Of a stretch of DNA of 64,000 nt, positions 25,968 to 34,340 are shown in pieces (position 1 is the first letter of the stretch; the number at the start of each line of letters is the position of its first letter). This stretch comes from Streptomyces sp. TSRI0281 (GTDB taxonomy: Bacteria > Actinomycetota > Actinomycetes > Streptomycetales > Streptomycetaceae): positions 310,001 to 374,000 of the forward strand of contig NZ_LWLE01000023.1 in NCBI RefSeq assembly GCF_001905125.1, written 5' to 3'. The position numbers were made by a program, and so were the translations under genes. A model generated the notes under the pieces. The model did no database searches. It worked only from the letters and a program-made list of their open reading frames with translations, and was not told where the DNA came from.

Positions 25968-26019
25968 AGGCGTGGTCCTGCGGTGCCGTGGCCCCTCGCC
26001 CGTCGCCGTTACCCGCTTC

Positions 26020-27216
26020 TCAGCGGACGCCCAGTGCGACGATCTGGGTGGCCTCCTCCTGGGAGAAGTTGTCGTCGCTGACCAGCAGCAGGGTTCGCTC
26101 GCCGCCCGGCAGGTCCGGACCCCAGGTCATGCCCTCGGTGTTCTCGATCGTGGACAGGCCCAGGTCGTGGAAGTCCGCGACCAGCTTCTTGCGCATCGGC
26201 AGGACCCTCTGCCCGGCCAGCGAGTCCAGCTTCTGCACCTCGGTCGCGCCGCGGGTGGTGGCGTCGAAGATGCGGATCTTGTAACCCGCGCCCGCCACCC
26301 AGGTGCGTTCCAGGACGAGGTAGCGGCTGGGGTCGTCGGGGAAGGCGAGGATCGAGGGCACGCCGGTGTCCGGGGCCCACGGGCTGGACGGGTCGGACGC
26401 GGTGAAGATCTTCTCCAGGGGATAGGCGAACTGCCCGAGCACGTCGCCCTTCCGGTTCTGCTGGGTGACGCGGACCAGGGCACCGCGTTCCAGATCGGGC
26501 TCCGGACCGTCCTGGAGCAGCGGACCCTCGACAGCGCTGGTGAGCACGCTGCTCCTGGCTCCGAACGTGATCGCTTCCACCGCCTTGTTCCGCCGCAGGC
26601 CCCGATCGCCCAGGGTGAACTCGTAGTTGGGCGGCAGGCGGAGCTGGCCGCGATAGGCGCCGGTGCGGTTGGCGAACTGGATCGACGGCTGGATCACCGG
26701 GGCGCTCGCCGAGCTCGGCCGGTCGCCCTCCTGGGCCCACCAGTACCGGCAGCTCCGCGGGTCCACGCGCAGCTCTTCGGGGTCCACGGCCTTGCCGTCG
26801 TTGAGGCTCGGCGGCGGGTAGACCGAGCCGTCCGGCTGTAGGAACGGGTGGGTGCCGGTGAAGTCGACGGAGTGCACTCCGGCGCGGTCCACGTCGATCC
26901 TGGCGGTGTAGAAGCGGGCGGGCTGGAGGTACGAACGGTCGTCGCTGACCATGACGTACTCGCCCGTGCACGGATTCCGGTCGATGCCGGACAGACCGCC
27001 GACCGTCGTGTCCCGGAAGGAAAGCTTGTGCGGAACGGTCTTCTCGCCCAGCAGCCGGACCTGCGCCCCGATGGCGGACGGTGCGGCGATGGCGGACCGT
27101 GCGGCAGTGCCGGACCGGGCGGCGGTGCCGTCCGACTGGGCGGCCACCGCGGGGGGTGTGACCGTCGCCAGCACCAGGGCCGCGGCACACGCGCGGCGGA
27201 TCAAGGAAGCTTTCAT
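26020..27216 (-). CDS. Secreted esterase-like/phytase-like protein
   Basis: 398 residues. A Sec signal peptide (KASLIRRACAAALVLATVTPPAVA) is followed by a repetitive linker (TAARSGTAARSAIAAPSAIGAQ) and then a phytase-like esterase domain. The domain shows GGLSGIDRNPCTGEYVMVSDDRS near the start and ENTEGMTWGPDLPGGERTLLLVSDDN near the end, as in PF13449 proteins. Four cysteines in the mature part suggest disulfides. It probably hydrolyses phosphate or ester bonds outside the cell; the substrate is unknown. The ATG at 27216 is chosen for the signal peptide; no strong ribosome site is visible. Confidence 0.85.
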   Translation of the reverse strand: MKASLIRRACAAALVLATVTPPAVAAQSDGTAARSGTAARSAIAAPSAIGAQVRLLGEKTVPHKLSFRDTTVGGLSGIDRNPCTGEYVMVSDDRSYLQPARFYTARIDVDRAGVHSVDFTGTHPFLQPDGSVYPPPSLNDGKAVDPEELRVDPRSCRYWWAQEGDRPSSASAPVIQPSIQFANRTGAYRGQLRLPPNYEFTLGDRGLRRNKAVEAITFGARSSVLTSAVEGPLLQDGPEPDLERGALVRVTQQNRKGDVLGQFAYPLEKIFTASDPSSPWAPDTGVPSILAFPDDPSRYLVLERTWVAGAGYKIRIFDATTRGATEVQKLDSLAGQRVLPMRKKLVADFHDLGLSTIENTEGMTWGPDLPGGERTLLLVSDDNFSQEEATQIVALGVR

Positions 27217-27394
27217 GTATGTGATCTTGTCCCGGCATGCGCGTCGAGCGCAGTCACCCATGCGTGTGAATGACCCCTGCGGCGGGACGAACGGTTGTTC
27301 TCAGCGAGCAGCCGACGGCATGCCCAACCGGCTCACCGGACAGTGCGCACAGCCTCCCTGTCGGTCCGTCAGCGGCGGTGCGCGCACGGCGCCC

Positions 27395-28426
27395 TCACGA
27401 CGAGTCCCGTACCACCAGTTCCGTCGGCAGCACGATCCTGGGGCGTTCTTCCGAGCGGCCCGCGATCTCGTCCAGGAGGACCCTGGCCATCGTGCGGCCC
27501 ATCTCCTCGATCGGCTGGCGGACGCTGGTGAGGGCCGGGTCCATGTGGCGGGCGACGACCGAGTCGTCGAAGCCGACCAGGGCGACGTCGTCGGGGATGC
27601 GGCGGCCGGCCTCGCGCAGGACCTGACGGGCGCCCGCGGCCATCACGTCGGAGGCGGCGAAGACCGCGTCGAGGCCGGGGCGGCGGGCCAGGAGCTCGCG
27701 CATCGCACGGGCGCCGCCCTCCTCGGTGAAGTCGGCGGGGGCGATGAGGCGTTCGTCGGGGGCCAGCCCCGCCGCGGCGACGGCCGTGCGGTAGCCGTCC
27801 AGGCGGCGTTGGGCGCCGTAGACCTCCAGGCGGCCGGTGATGGTGGCGATGGAGCGGCGGCCCCGGGAGACCAGGTGGTCGACGGCGGCCCGCGCACCCT
27901 CGAAGTTGTCGGAGTCCACCGAGGCGAGGGGTTCGGCGGCGCTGCGGCGGCCACTGATCACGGAGGGCATCCCCAGCTGTTCGAGCAGGTCGGGCAGCGG
28001 GTCGTCGGCGTGCACGGAGACCAGCAGGACACCGTCGACACGGTGGGCGGTCAGATACTGGGCGAGTCGGCGGCGCTCCCGGTCGTTGCCCACGAGGGTG
28101 AGCAGCAGCTGCATCTCGGTGTCGGCGAGCGCGGCGCCGACGCCGCGCACGATGTCGGAGAAGTACGGCTCGGCGAAGAAGCGGGTCTCGGGTTCGGGGA
28201 CGACCAGGGCGATGGCGTCGGTGCGGTTGCCGGCCAGTGCCCTGGCGGCCCGGTTGGGTACGTAGCCCAGCTCGGCGACCGCCGCCTGGACCGCCTCGCG
28301 GGTCTGCGCGCTGACCCGCGGCGAGCCGTTGATGACGCGGGAGGCGGTGCCCCGGCCGACTCCCGCCCGTGCCGCCACTTCTTCGAGCGTGGGCCGCCCG
28401 CCGCTCCGTACTCGCGCTGCCGTCAT
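27395..28426 (-). CDS. cebR: CebR, LacI-family repressor of cello-oligosaccharide use
   Basis: 343 residues. The N-terminal LacI helix-turn-helix has PTLEEVAARAGVGRGTASRVINGS with the hinge helix PNRAARALAG. A periplasmic-binding-like sensor follows (MPSVISGRR, VALVGFDDS and the C-terminal PIEEMGRTMARVLLDEI). CebR represses cebEFG-bglC and releases DNA on binding cellobiose or cellotriose (known from S. griseus and S. scabies). Here the gene lies after bglC on the same strand with its own promoter. A perfect CebR box (28520-28533) sits 94 bp before its start, implying autoregulation. Confidence 0.93.
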   Translation of the reverse strand: MTAARVRSGGRPTLEEVAARAGVGRGTASRVINGSPRVSAQTREAVQAAVAELGYVPNRAARALAGNRTDAIALVVPEPETRFFAEPYFSDIVRGVGAALADTEMQLLLTLVGNDRERRRLAQYLTAHRVDGVLLVSVHADDPLPDLLEQLGMPSVISGRRSAAEPLASVDSDNFEGARAAVDHLVSRGRRSIATITGRLEVYGAQRRLDGYRTAVAAAGLAPDERLIAPADFTEEGGARAMRELLARRPGLDAVFAASDVMAAGARQVLREAGRRIPDDVALVGFDDSVVARHMDPALTSVRQPIEEMGRTMARVLLDEIAGRSEERPRIVLPTELVVRDSS

Positions 28427-28519
28427 GGCTGCCTCCCCGTTTCCGGTCAATTTCTCACAGCCGCAAAGCCAATCCAAGTCTCGGATGTTTCGTCCCGGCG
28501 GGGGCCGGACCATGCGGCT

Positions 28520-28533
28520 TGGGAGCGCTCCCA
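28520..28533. promoter_or_regulatory. CebR box upstream of cebR
   Basis: TGGGAGCGCTCCCA, a perfect 14-bp palindrome identical to the CebR consensus, lies between the bglC terminator and cebR. Confidence 0.93.
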
Positions 28534-28598
28534 GCGATGCCGAGTCTACGGGCAGGCGGCCGGGAACGGTGATCGTCGCCGGGTCCGTACCCGCGCGA

Positions 28599-28640
28599 AA
28601 GCCGGGAGACCCCGTCCGGTGGAACGGGGTCTCCCGGCTT
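28599..28640. terminator. Terminator after bglC
   Basis: AAGCCGGGAGACCCCGT and ACGGGGTCTCCCGGCTT form a perfect 17-bp stem 17 bp beyond the bglC stop. It separates the cebEFG-bglC transcript from cebR. Confidence 0.92.
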
Positions 28641-28656
28641 CGTGGTGCGGCGGCGG

Positions 28657-30144
28657 TCAGGCGTGGGCGTCCGGCACCGGGGGCAGTGCGTGGCGGCGGA
28701 TCACGTCGGCGTACCAGTGGGCGCTCGCCTTGGGGGTGCGCAGCTGGGACGCGTAGTCGACGTACACCGCGCCGAAGCGCTTCGAGTACCCGTACGCCCA
28801 CTCGAAGTTGTCCATGAGCGACCAGAGGAAGTAGCCGCGCACGTCCGCCCCGTCGGCCACGGCCCGCTGTACGGCGTCCAGATGGCCGCGCACGTAGGCG
28901 ATCCGCTCGGGGTCCTCGACCGTGCCCTCGGGGGTCACGCAGTCGTCGAACGCGGCACCGTTCTCCGTGACCATCAGGGGCAGGCCCGGGTGGTCGCGGG
29001 TGACGTCGAGGAGCAGGTCGTACAGCCCGTCGGGGTCCACCGACCAGTTCATCGCCGTACGCGGCCTGCCCTCGGCGAGGTGGAAGGCGACGTGCTCGGA
29101 GCCGGGCCACGGGGAGTGGTCGCTGTTGCCGTGGCCGTCGTTGCGGGTGTCCCCCGCACCGGAGGCGGGCGTGGAGACGATCGTCGGTGTGTAGTAGTTG
29201 ACGCCGAGTACGTCGACGGGGCGGGAGATCGCCGGCAGGTCGCTGTCCCGGACGAGCGTGGACCAGTCGACCAGGTGCGCGGTGTCGGCGATCAGGTCCT
29301 CGGGGTACTCGCCCCGCAGCATCGGGCCGGTGAAGACCCGGTTGCCCACCGCGTCGATCCGGCGGGCGGCGTCCGCGTCCTCGGCCCTCGTGGTCAGCGG
29401 GCGGACCTGGTGGAGGTTGAGGGTGACCGAGATCTGCGCGGTGGCGGGGAGCCGGTCGCGCAGGACCTCGGCCGCCCGGCCGTGGGCGAGGTTGAGGTGG
29501 TGGGCGGCCCGCAGCGCGGCGGCCGGTTCGGTGCGGCCGGGGGCGTGCACCCCGGAGCCGTACCCCAGGAAGGCCGAGCACCAGGGCTCGTTGAGTGTGG
29601 TCCACATGCCGACCCGGTCGCCGAGCGCACCGGCCATGATGGCGGCGTAGTCGGCGAAGCGTTCGGCGGTGGCGCGCTCGGGCCAGCCGCCCGCGTCCTC
29701 CAGCTCCTGCGGGAGGTCCCAGTGGTAGAGCGTGGCGACGGGGGTGATGCCCGCCGCCAGCAGCTCGTCGACGAGCTTGCGGTAGAAGTCCAGGCCGCGC
29801 TCGACGGCGGGGCCGCGGCCGGTGGGCTGGACCCGGGACCAGGAGACGGAGAAGCGGTACGCCTTGAGCCCGAGCCGCTTCATCAGCGCGACGTCGTCGC
29901 CGTAGCGGTGGTAGTGGTCGGCGGCGATGTCACCGGTGTCGCCGTTGTGGACCTTGCCGGGGGTGTGGCTGAAGGTGTCCCAGATGGAGGGGGTGCGGCC
30001 GTCCTCGGCGGCGGCGCCCTCCACCTGGTAGGCGGCGGTCGCGGCGCCCCAGACGAAGCCCGCCGGGAAGAGGGGCGCCCCGGGTTCCCCGTGCGGGTCG
30101 GCGGCGGTGGGCGTGAGGGTGGCGTCGGGTCGTACGGCAGTCAT
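28657..30144 (-). CDS. bglC: Beta-glucosidase, GH1 (BglC)
   Basis: 495 residues, full-length GH1. The general acid/base Glu is in WTTLNEPWCSAF and the nucleophile Glu in LMVTENGAAFDD. FVWGAATAAYQVEGA, near the N-terminus, is the GH1 signature. There is no signal peptide, so it cleaves imported cellobiose or cellotriose in the cytoplasm and controls inducer level. It follows cebG by 63 bp. A degenerate CebR box overlaps its translation-start region. The C-terminal HALPPVPDAHA is unremarkable. Confidence 0.95.
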   Translation of the reverse strand: MTAVRPDATLTPTAADPHGEPGAPLFPAGFVWGAATAAYQVEGAAAEDGRTPSIWDTFSHTPGKVHNGDTGDIAADHYHRYGDDVALMKRLGLKAYRFSVSWSRVQPTGRGPAVERGLDFYRKLVDELLAAGITPVATLYHWDLPQELEDAGGWPERATAERFADYAAIMAGALGDRVGMWTTLNEPWCSAFLGYGSGVHAPGRTEPAAALRAAHHLNLAHGRAAEVLRDRLPATAQISVTLNLHQVRPLTTRAEDADAARRIDAVGNRVFTGPMLRGEYPEDLIADTAHLVDWSTLVRDSDLPAISRPVDVLGVNYYTPTIVSTPASGAGDTRNDGHGNSDHSPWPGSEHVAFHLAEGRPRTAMNWSVDPDGLYDLLLDVTRDHPGLPLMVTENGAAFDDCVTPEGTVEDPERIAYVRGHLDAVQRAVADGADVRGYFLWSLMDNFEWAYGYSKRFGAVYVDYASQLRTPKASAHWYADVIRRHALPPVPDAHA

Positions 30145-30145
30145 G

Positions 30146-30159
30146 GAGGAGCGCTCCCA
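30146..30159. promoter_or_regulatory. Degenerate CebR box at the bglC start
   Basis: GAGGAGCGCTCCCA matches 12 of 14 positions of the CebR consensus and lies 1 bp before the bglC ATG, so its GGGAG half also serves as the ribosome site. Site-specific control of bglC in addition to cebE is known in S. scabies. Confidence 0.7.
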
Positions 30160-30207
30160 TGGGGTGGGTGGGGCAGAGGCAGGGGCAGAACGGTGGTGGG
30201 GGGGGTG

Positions 30208-31125
30208 TCACCCCTTGACCGCGCCGGACATGATCCCTCCGACGATCTTCTTCCCGAAGAGGACGAACACCACGAGCAGCGGCAGCGTGCTGATCAGCGC
30301 GCCCGCCATGACGATGCTCTGGTCAGGGGTGTAGGAGGCGCTGAGCTGCCCCAGCGCGACCTGGAGGGTCGGGTTCTGCTGGTTCAGCGCGAGGTAGGGC
30401 CAGAAGAAGTCGTTCCATGCCTGGACGAACGTGAGCATGCCCAGCACCATCATCGCCGGGCGGGCCACCGGGAGGACCACGCTCAGCACGATGCGGAGGT
30501 TGTTCGCTCCGTCGATCCTGGCCGCCTCGATGAGTTCGTACGGCAGTGCCTCGATCAGGTACTGACGCATGAAGAACACGCCGAAGGCGCTCACCAGGGT
30601 CGGGAAGATCACCGACTCGAGCTGTCCGCCCCAGCCGAGGTCGGACATCATCATGAACAGCGGGACGACGCTGAGCTGCGGCGGGATCGTCAGCGTGGCG
30701 ATGACCGCGGTCATCAGCCAGCCGCGGCCGCGGAAGCGCATCTTGGCGAAGGCGTAGCCGGCCAGCGTGCAGAAGAACAGCGTCGCCGCGGTGATCGACG
30801 CGGAGACGACGATGCTGTTGACGATCGCCTTGCCGAGGTTCGCCTGCTCCCAGGCCGTCCGCAGATTGTCGAACAGCCGCCCGCCGGGCAGGAACGGCGG
30901 GGTGCTGGCGAGGACTTCGTCCTGGGTGCGGGACGCCGCCACGAGCGTCCAGTAGAGCGGCAGCAGCGAACCGATACCGACGACGATCAGTGCGGCGTAG
31001 GCGAACGGGCCGCCCTTCATCTGCTGGCCCGCGCCCATCCGGAAGCGGCTCGTACGCCGCGGTGTCCGGCGTTCGGGCTTCGGCGGGAGGGCCTGCGGGG
31101 CGTGGGTGGGGCTGGTCATGGTCAT
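30208..31125 (-). CDS. cebG: Cello-oligosaccharide ABC permease (CebG)
   Basis: 305 residues with six hydrophobic segments. The inner-membrane permease loop IEAARIDGANNLRIVLSVVLPVARPA (split by family convention, EAA motif near 205) docks with an ATPase. The N-terminal about 35 residues are basic and cytoplasmic. It pairs with CebF. There is no ATPase gene in the cluster, and in Streptomyces the shared MsiK protein, encoded elsewhere, does this job. The start is 15 bp from the cebF stop. Confidence 0.92.
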   Translation of the reverse strand: MTMTSPTHAPQALPPKPERRTPRRTSRFRMGAGQQMKGGPFAYAALIVVGIGSLLPLYWTLVAASRTQDEVLASTPPFLPGGRLFDNLRTAWEQANLGKAIVNSIVVSASITAATLFFCTLAGYAFAKMRFRGRGWLMTAVIATLTIPPQLSVVPLFMMMSDLGWGGQLESVIFPTLVSAFGVFFMRQYLIEALPYELIEAARIDGANNLRIVLSVVLPVARPAMMVLGMLTFVQAWNDFFWPYLALNQQNPTLQVALGQLSASYTPDQSIVMAGALISTLPLLVVFVLFGKKIVGGIMSGAVKG

Positions 31126-31140
31126 GGAATTCGCTCCCGG

Positions 31141-32139
31141 TCAGGCCGCTGAGGTGCGTGTGAAGCGGCCGATGAGCCAGTTGACCGCGGCGATGATGAG
31201 CAGGAGGGCGAGCATCGCCCAGGCCACTGCGGCGGCCGGGCCCAGATGCCCGAGATTCCAGCCGTAGTTGTAGAGGTAGACGCTGAGCGTCTCGTACTGA
31301 TTCTCGTTGCCGCCGGTGGCGCCGAGCGCGCCGCCCTCCAGGAGCAGGGGCTCGCCGAACAGCTGCATCGAGCCGATGGTCGAGATGACGATCGTGAAGA
31401 GGATCGTCGGCCGCAGCGAGGGGATGGTCACCTTGCGGAACTGCTGCCAGCGCGACGCGCCGTCGAGCGAGGCGGCCTCGTACAGGTCGTTCGGTACCGC
31501 CTGCATGGCGGCCAGGTAGATCAGGGCGTTGTACCCCGTCCAGCGCCAGATCACGATCACGGAGATGGCGATCTTCGACGTCCAGTGCCCGTTGGCCCAG
31601 TTGGTGTCACCGAAGCCGACGAAGTGGAGCGCCCAGTTCAGCAGGCCGCCGTCGGCGCGGAAGACCAGCGCGAAGACGAGGGCGGCCGAGGCCACCGAGG
31701 TGGCGTACGGCGTCAGGATGACGGTGCGCCAGAACGTGCTGGCCCGCAGCTTGTAGTTCAGCAGATGGGCCAGGCCCAGCGCGACGAGCAGCTGGGGAAC
31801 GGTCGAGATGACCCCGATCAGGAAGGTGTTGCTGACCGCCGTCCAGAACTCGGAGTCGTGCAGGATCCGGTCGAAGTTCCCCCAGCCGACCCACTCCATC
31901 CGATCCAGGCCGGTCATCTCCACCCGGTGCAGGGCTATCCAGCCGGTGTAGATGAGCGGGTAGAGCCCGAAGGCGGCGAAGACGAGGAAGAAGGGCGCGA
32001 TGTACGCGTACGGGGACGCCTTGTCGTCGAACCGCCACAGCCGGCTGCGCCACAACTGACGTCGGGCGGCCCGTTGTTCGCGTCGGGGATCACCGGGTGG
32101 CGGGGCGTACGCGTCCCGGGTGGAGGTCGAGGTTGCCAC
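31141..32139 (-). CDS. cebF: Cello-oligosaccharide ABC permease (CebF)
   Basis: 332 residues, MalF-type permease with six membrane spans. The EAA loop is YEAASLDGASRWQQFRKVTIPSLRP (shortened here; near 250). The GTG at 32139 with GGAAGGA upstream is preferred over a much longer frame that would start inside the intergenic region. It forms the membrane channel with CebG and receives sugars from the CebE lipoprotein. Confidence 0.92.
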   Translation of the reverse strand: MATSTSTRDAYAPPPGDPRREQRAARRQLWRSRLWRFDDKASPYAYIAPFFLVFAAFGLYPLIYTGWIALHRVEMTGLDRMEWVGWGNFDRILHDSEFWTAVSNTFLIGVISTVPQLLVALGLAHLLNYKLRASTFWRTVILTPYATSVASAALVFALVFRADGGLLNWALHFVGFGDTNWANGHWTSKIAISVIVIWRWTGYNALIYLAAMQAVPNDLYEAASLDGASRWQQFRKVTIPSLRPTILFTIVISTIGSMQLFGEPLLLEGGALGATGGNENQYETLSVYLYNYGWNLGHLGPAAAVAWAMLALLLIIAAVNWLIGRFTRTSAA

Positions 32140-32281
32140 GGGCGGGAGTCCTTCCCTGGGGTGCGCCGGCAGGACGACGCGGTGGGCGGCCGGACCGGAG
32201 GCGGAGACGGGGTGGGGATGAGGGCGGTTTCGCCGGAAGCGCCGGTGCGGGCGGCGGACGGCCGCCCGCACCGGCGGCGGT

Positions 32282-33604
32282 TCAGCCGATCGCCTTGTCG
32301 ATGGCCTTGGTCGCCGCGTCCCAGGCATCGTCGGGGCTGGTCCCGCGCTGCTCCATGTTGTTGATCTGGGTGGAGATGGAGTCCTTGATCACGCCGTCCT
32401 TCGGGCCGATGACCGCCTCGGGGATGGACGTCGCCTCATCCGCGTAGATCTGCCCGATCGGGGCGTTGTTGAAGTACGGGAGGGTCGCGTTCTTCACGTC
32501 GGGCAGCTCGTACGCGCCCTTGTTGGACGGGAACACACCGATCGCCTTGAAGACGGCGGCCTGCTGCTCGGGGGCGGTCAGCCACTTGACGAGCTTCATG
32601 GCCTCGTCCACGTTCTTGCCGGACTTCGGTACGGAGAGGAAGGAGCCGCCCCAGTTGGCGGCGGTCGCACCGGGGGCGGTGGTGATGTCCCACTTGCCCT
32701 TGTTGGCGTCACCGGCGTACGTCGAGATCTGACCGGCCATCCACGCGGGGCACACCACCGTCGCGATGGTGCCCTTGCGCAGGGCGGCCTGCCACGGGTC
32801 CTCGAACTGCGCGAGGCCCTGGGTCAGCTTCTTCGACGCGGCCTCGGCGGCCAGGTCCCAGCCCTGCTTGACGCTGGGGCTGTCCTGGTAGATCGGCTTG
32901 CCGCTCTCGTCGTAGTACTGCTTCGCGTTCGAGCTGACCACGGCGTTGAACATCGCGCTCGCGGAGTCCATGAAGTACGTGCCCTTGGGCGCCTTCTTCT
33001 TGAACTCCTCACCGAGCGCGAGGAAGTCCTCCCAGCCCCCGGCGGTCCGCTTGGCGACCTCGGCGCGGTCGGTCGGCAGACCGGCTTTGGCGAAGAGCTC
33101 GGTGTTGTAGCAGAGGGACATCGGGCCGATGTCCGTCCCCGCACCGATCACCGCGCCGCTGGGGGCCGTGGCCTGCTTCTCCTTCCACGACACCCACTCG
33201 TCGACGTCTATCACCTTGCCGAGGTCGGCGAACGCGTCCGCCTTGGTGTCGACGATCTCCTTGATCCGGCCGACCTCGATCCCCTGGACATCCGCCAGCC
33301 CACTGCCCGAGTTCAGCTGCTGAAGCAGCTTGGGGTAGTAGTTCTTCTCCTCGGCGGTGGTGTCCTCCTTGACCGTGATCTTCGGGTTGAGCTCGTGGTA
33401 CTTCTCGAAGAGCCCGGCCTCCTTGTACCCGAACTGCCCGAAGTCGGCGACGGTCAGCGTGATGTTGCCGTCGGCATCGGCTCCACCGCCGGAGTCCGAG
33501 GAGTCGCTGCACGCGGTGAGCAAGAGGGCGGAGACCGTCAGGCCCGTGGTGGCCACGATCGCGGTTCTACGGCGTCGACCGGCAACGCTGCGGGTGATGC
33601 GCAT
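32282..33604 (-). CDS. cebE: Cello-oligosaccharide-binding lipoprotein (CebE)
   Basis: 440 residues. The Arg-rich N-terminus (RITRSVAGRRRR) leads to a lipobox LLLTAC with the lipidated Cys near residue 33 and a Ser/Gly-rich tether. The body is a family-1 solute-binding fold typical of CebE (GLFEKYHELNPKITV, WKEKQATAPSGAVIG and GGSFLSVPKSGKN). It binds cellobiose/cellotriose at the outer face of the membrane. AAGGAG lies 9 bp before the ATG. The CebR box at 33733 controls it as the first gene of the operon. cebF follows 142 bp away. Confidence 0.94.
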   Translation of the reverse strand: MRITRSVAGRRRRTAIVATTGLTVSALLLTACSDSSDSGGGADADGNITLTVADFGQFGYKEAGLFEKYHELNPKITVKEDTTAEEKNYYPKLLQQLNSGSGLADVQGIEVGRIKEIVDTKADAFADLGKVIDVDEWVSWKEKQATAPSGAVIGAGTDIGPMSLCYNTELFAKAGLPTDRAEVAKRTAGGWEDFLALGEEFKKKAPKGTYFMDSASAMFNAVVSSNAKQYYDESGKPIYQDSPSVKQGWDLAAEAASKKLTQGLAQFEDPWQAALRKGTIATVVCPAWMAGQISTYAGDANKGKWDITTAPGATAANWGGSFLSVPKSGKNVDEAMKLVKWLTAPEQQAAVFKAIGVFPSNKGAYELPDVKNATLPYFNNAPIGQIYADEATSIPEAVIGPKDGVIKDSISTQINNMEQRGTSPDDAWDAATKAIDKAIG

Positions 33605-33732
33605 TCCACTACTCCTTGTTCCGGGGTGGGACCGGCGTCGCTCCGCGGGGCCCGGGGAGCGGCGCGGACGACGACAGGTGGTACGGGGCGGAGGCACGGG
33701 CAGTGCCATGCGCACGAGATTCCCGTGCACTG

Positions 33733-33746
33733 TGGGAGCGCTCCCA
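33733..33746. promoter_or_regulatory. CebR box upstream of cebE
   Basis: TGGGAGCGCTCCCA, identical to the box before cebR, lies 129 bp upstream of the cebE start within a purine-rich leader. Confidence 0.93.
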
Positions 33747-34340
33747 TGCGCCGATGTCGGAAGGTTGCTGCCTCAAGGGGGTGAGTGTCAAGAGTTGAAG
33801 ACGTTTCCGTTGCCCGAGCGTGTCCATCACGTCACGCGAACGTGCCCGCACGACATCTTGCGTCCCTGACGGGGCTTCTGATCGCCCGTCCGCCCCATGG
33901 GTTCATGCGTGCAGGTCAGGCGCCCGTACGGCAGCGTGATCCACCGCCGGCGGCGACGGAGATCATCCCCGCGCGCCCCGGCCGGCCGACTGTCCGGCGT
34001 GGCCCGGCGGGGAGGCGGGCGGCGCGACACGGCCGCCGGAAGGTGAACGGGCCGGGGCATCGGGCACCCCACCCGGGCCGGTTCCGCGTTCTTTCCCCGA
34101 AGACCCGCCCCTCAGCCGTCCCCCGACCGACCCCTCAGCCGTCCCCCGACCGACCCCCCAGCCGCCCCCGGCCGACCCCCTTGGCCGCCCCGCGACCATC
34201 CCCCGGCCAGCCCCTCGGCCACCCAGGGAAGACCCGTGAGCACGGGGCCGCACAGTGCAGTGCCTTCACACCCAACTGCTGCTAATTTCACCCTTATGTC
34301 CCTTTCGATCACCGATTCCCCGCTGGACGGGTGAGGCGCG
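33747..34340. other. Intergenic region between cebE and aspT with C-rich tandem repeats
   Basis: 594 bp with no supported gene. At about 34108-34206 a pyrimidine-rich 24-bp unit (CCCCTCAGCCGTCCCCCGAC and variants) repeats about four times with decay. The right end carries the aspT promoter region, in which TGCTAATTTCACCC is the least GC-rich stretch. The cebE promoter lies at the left end near the CebR box. Confidence 0.6.

Noticed and set aside
30208..33604. ATPase gene within the ceb operon
   Set aside because: None is present; Streptomyces ceb transporters use the shared MsiK ATPase encoded elsewhere.
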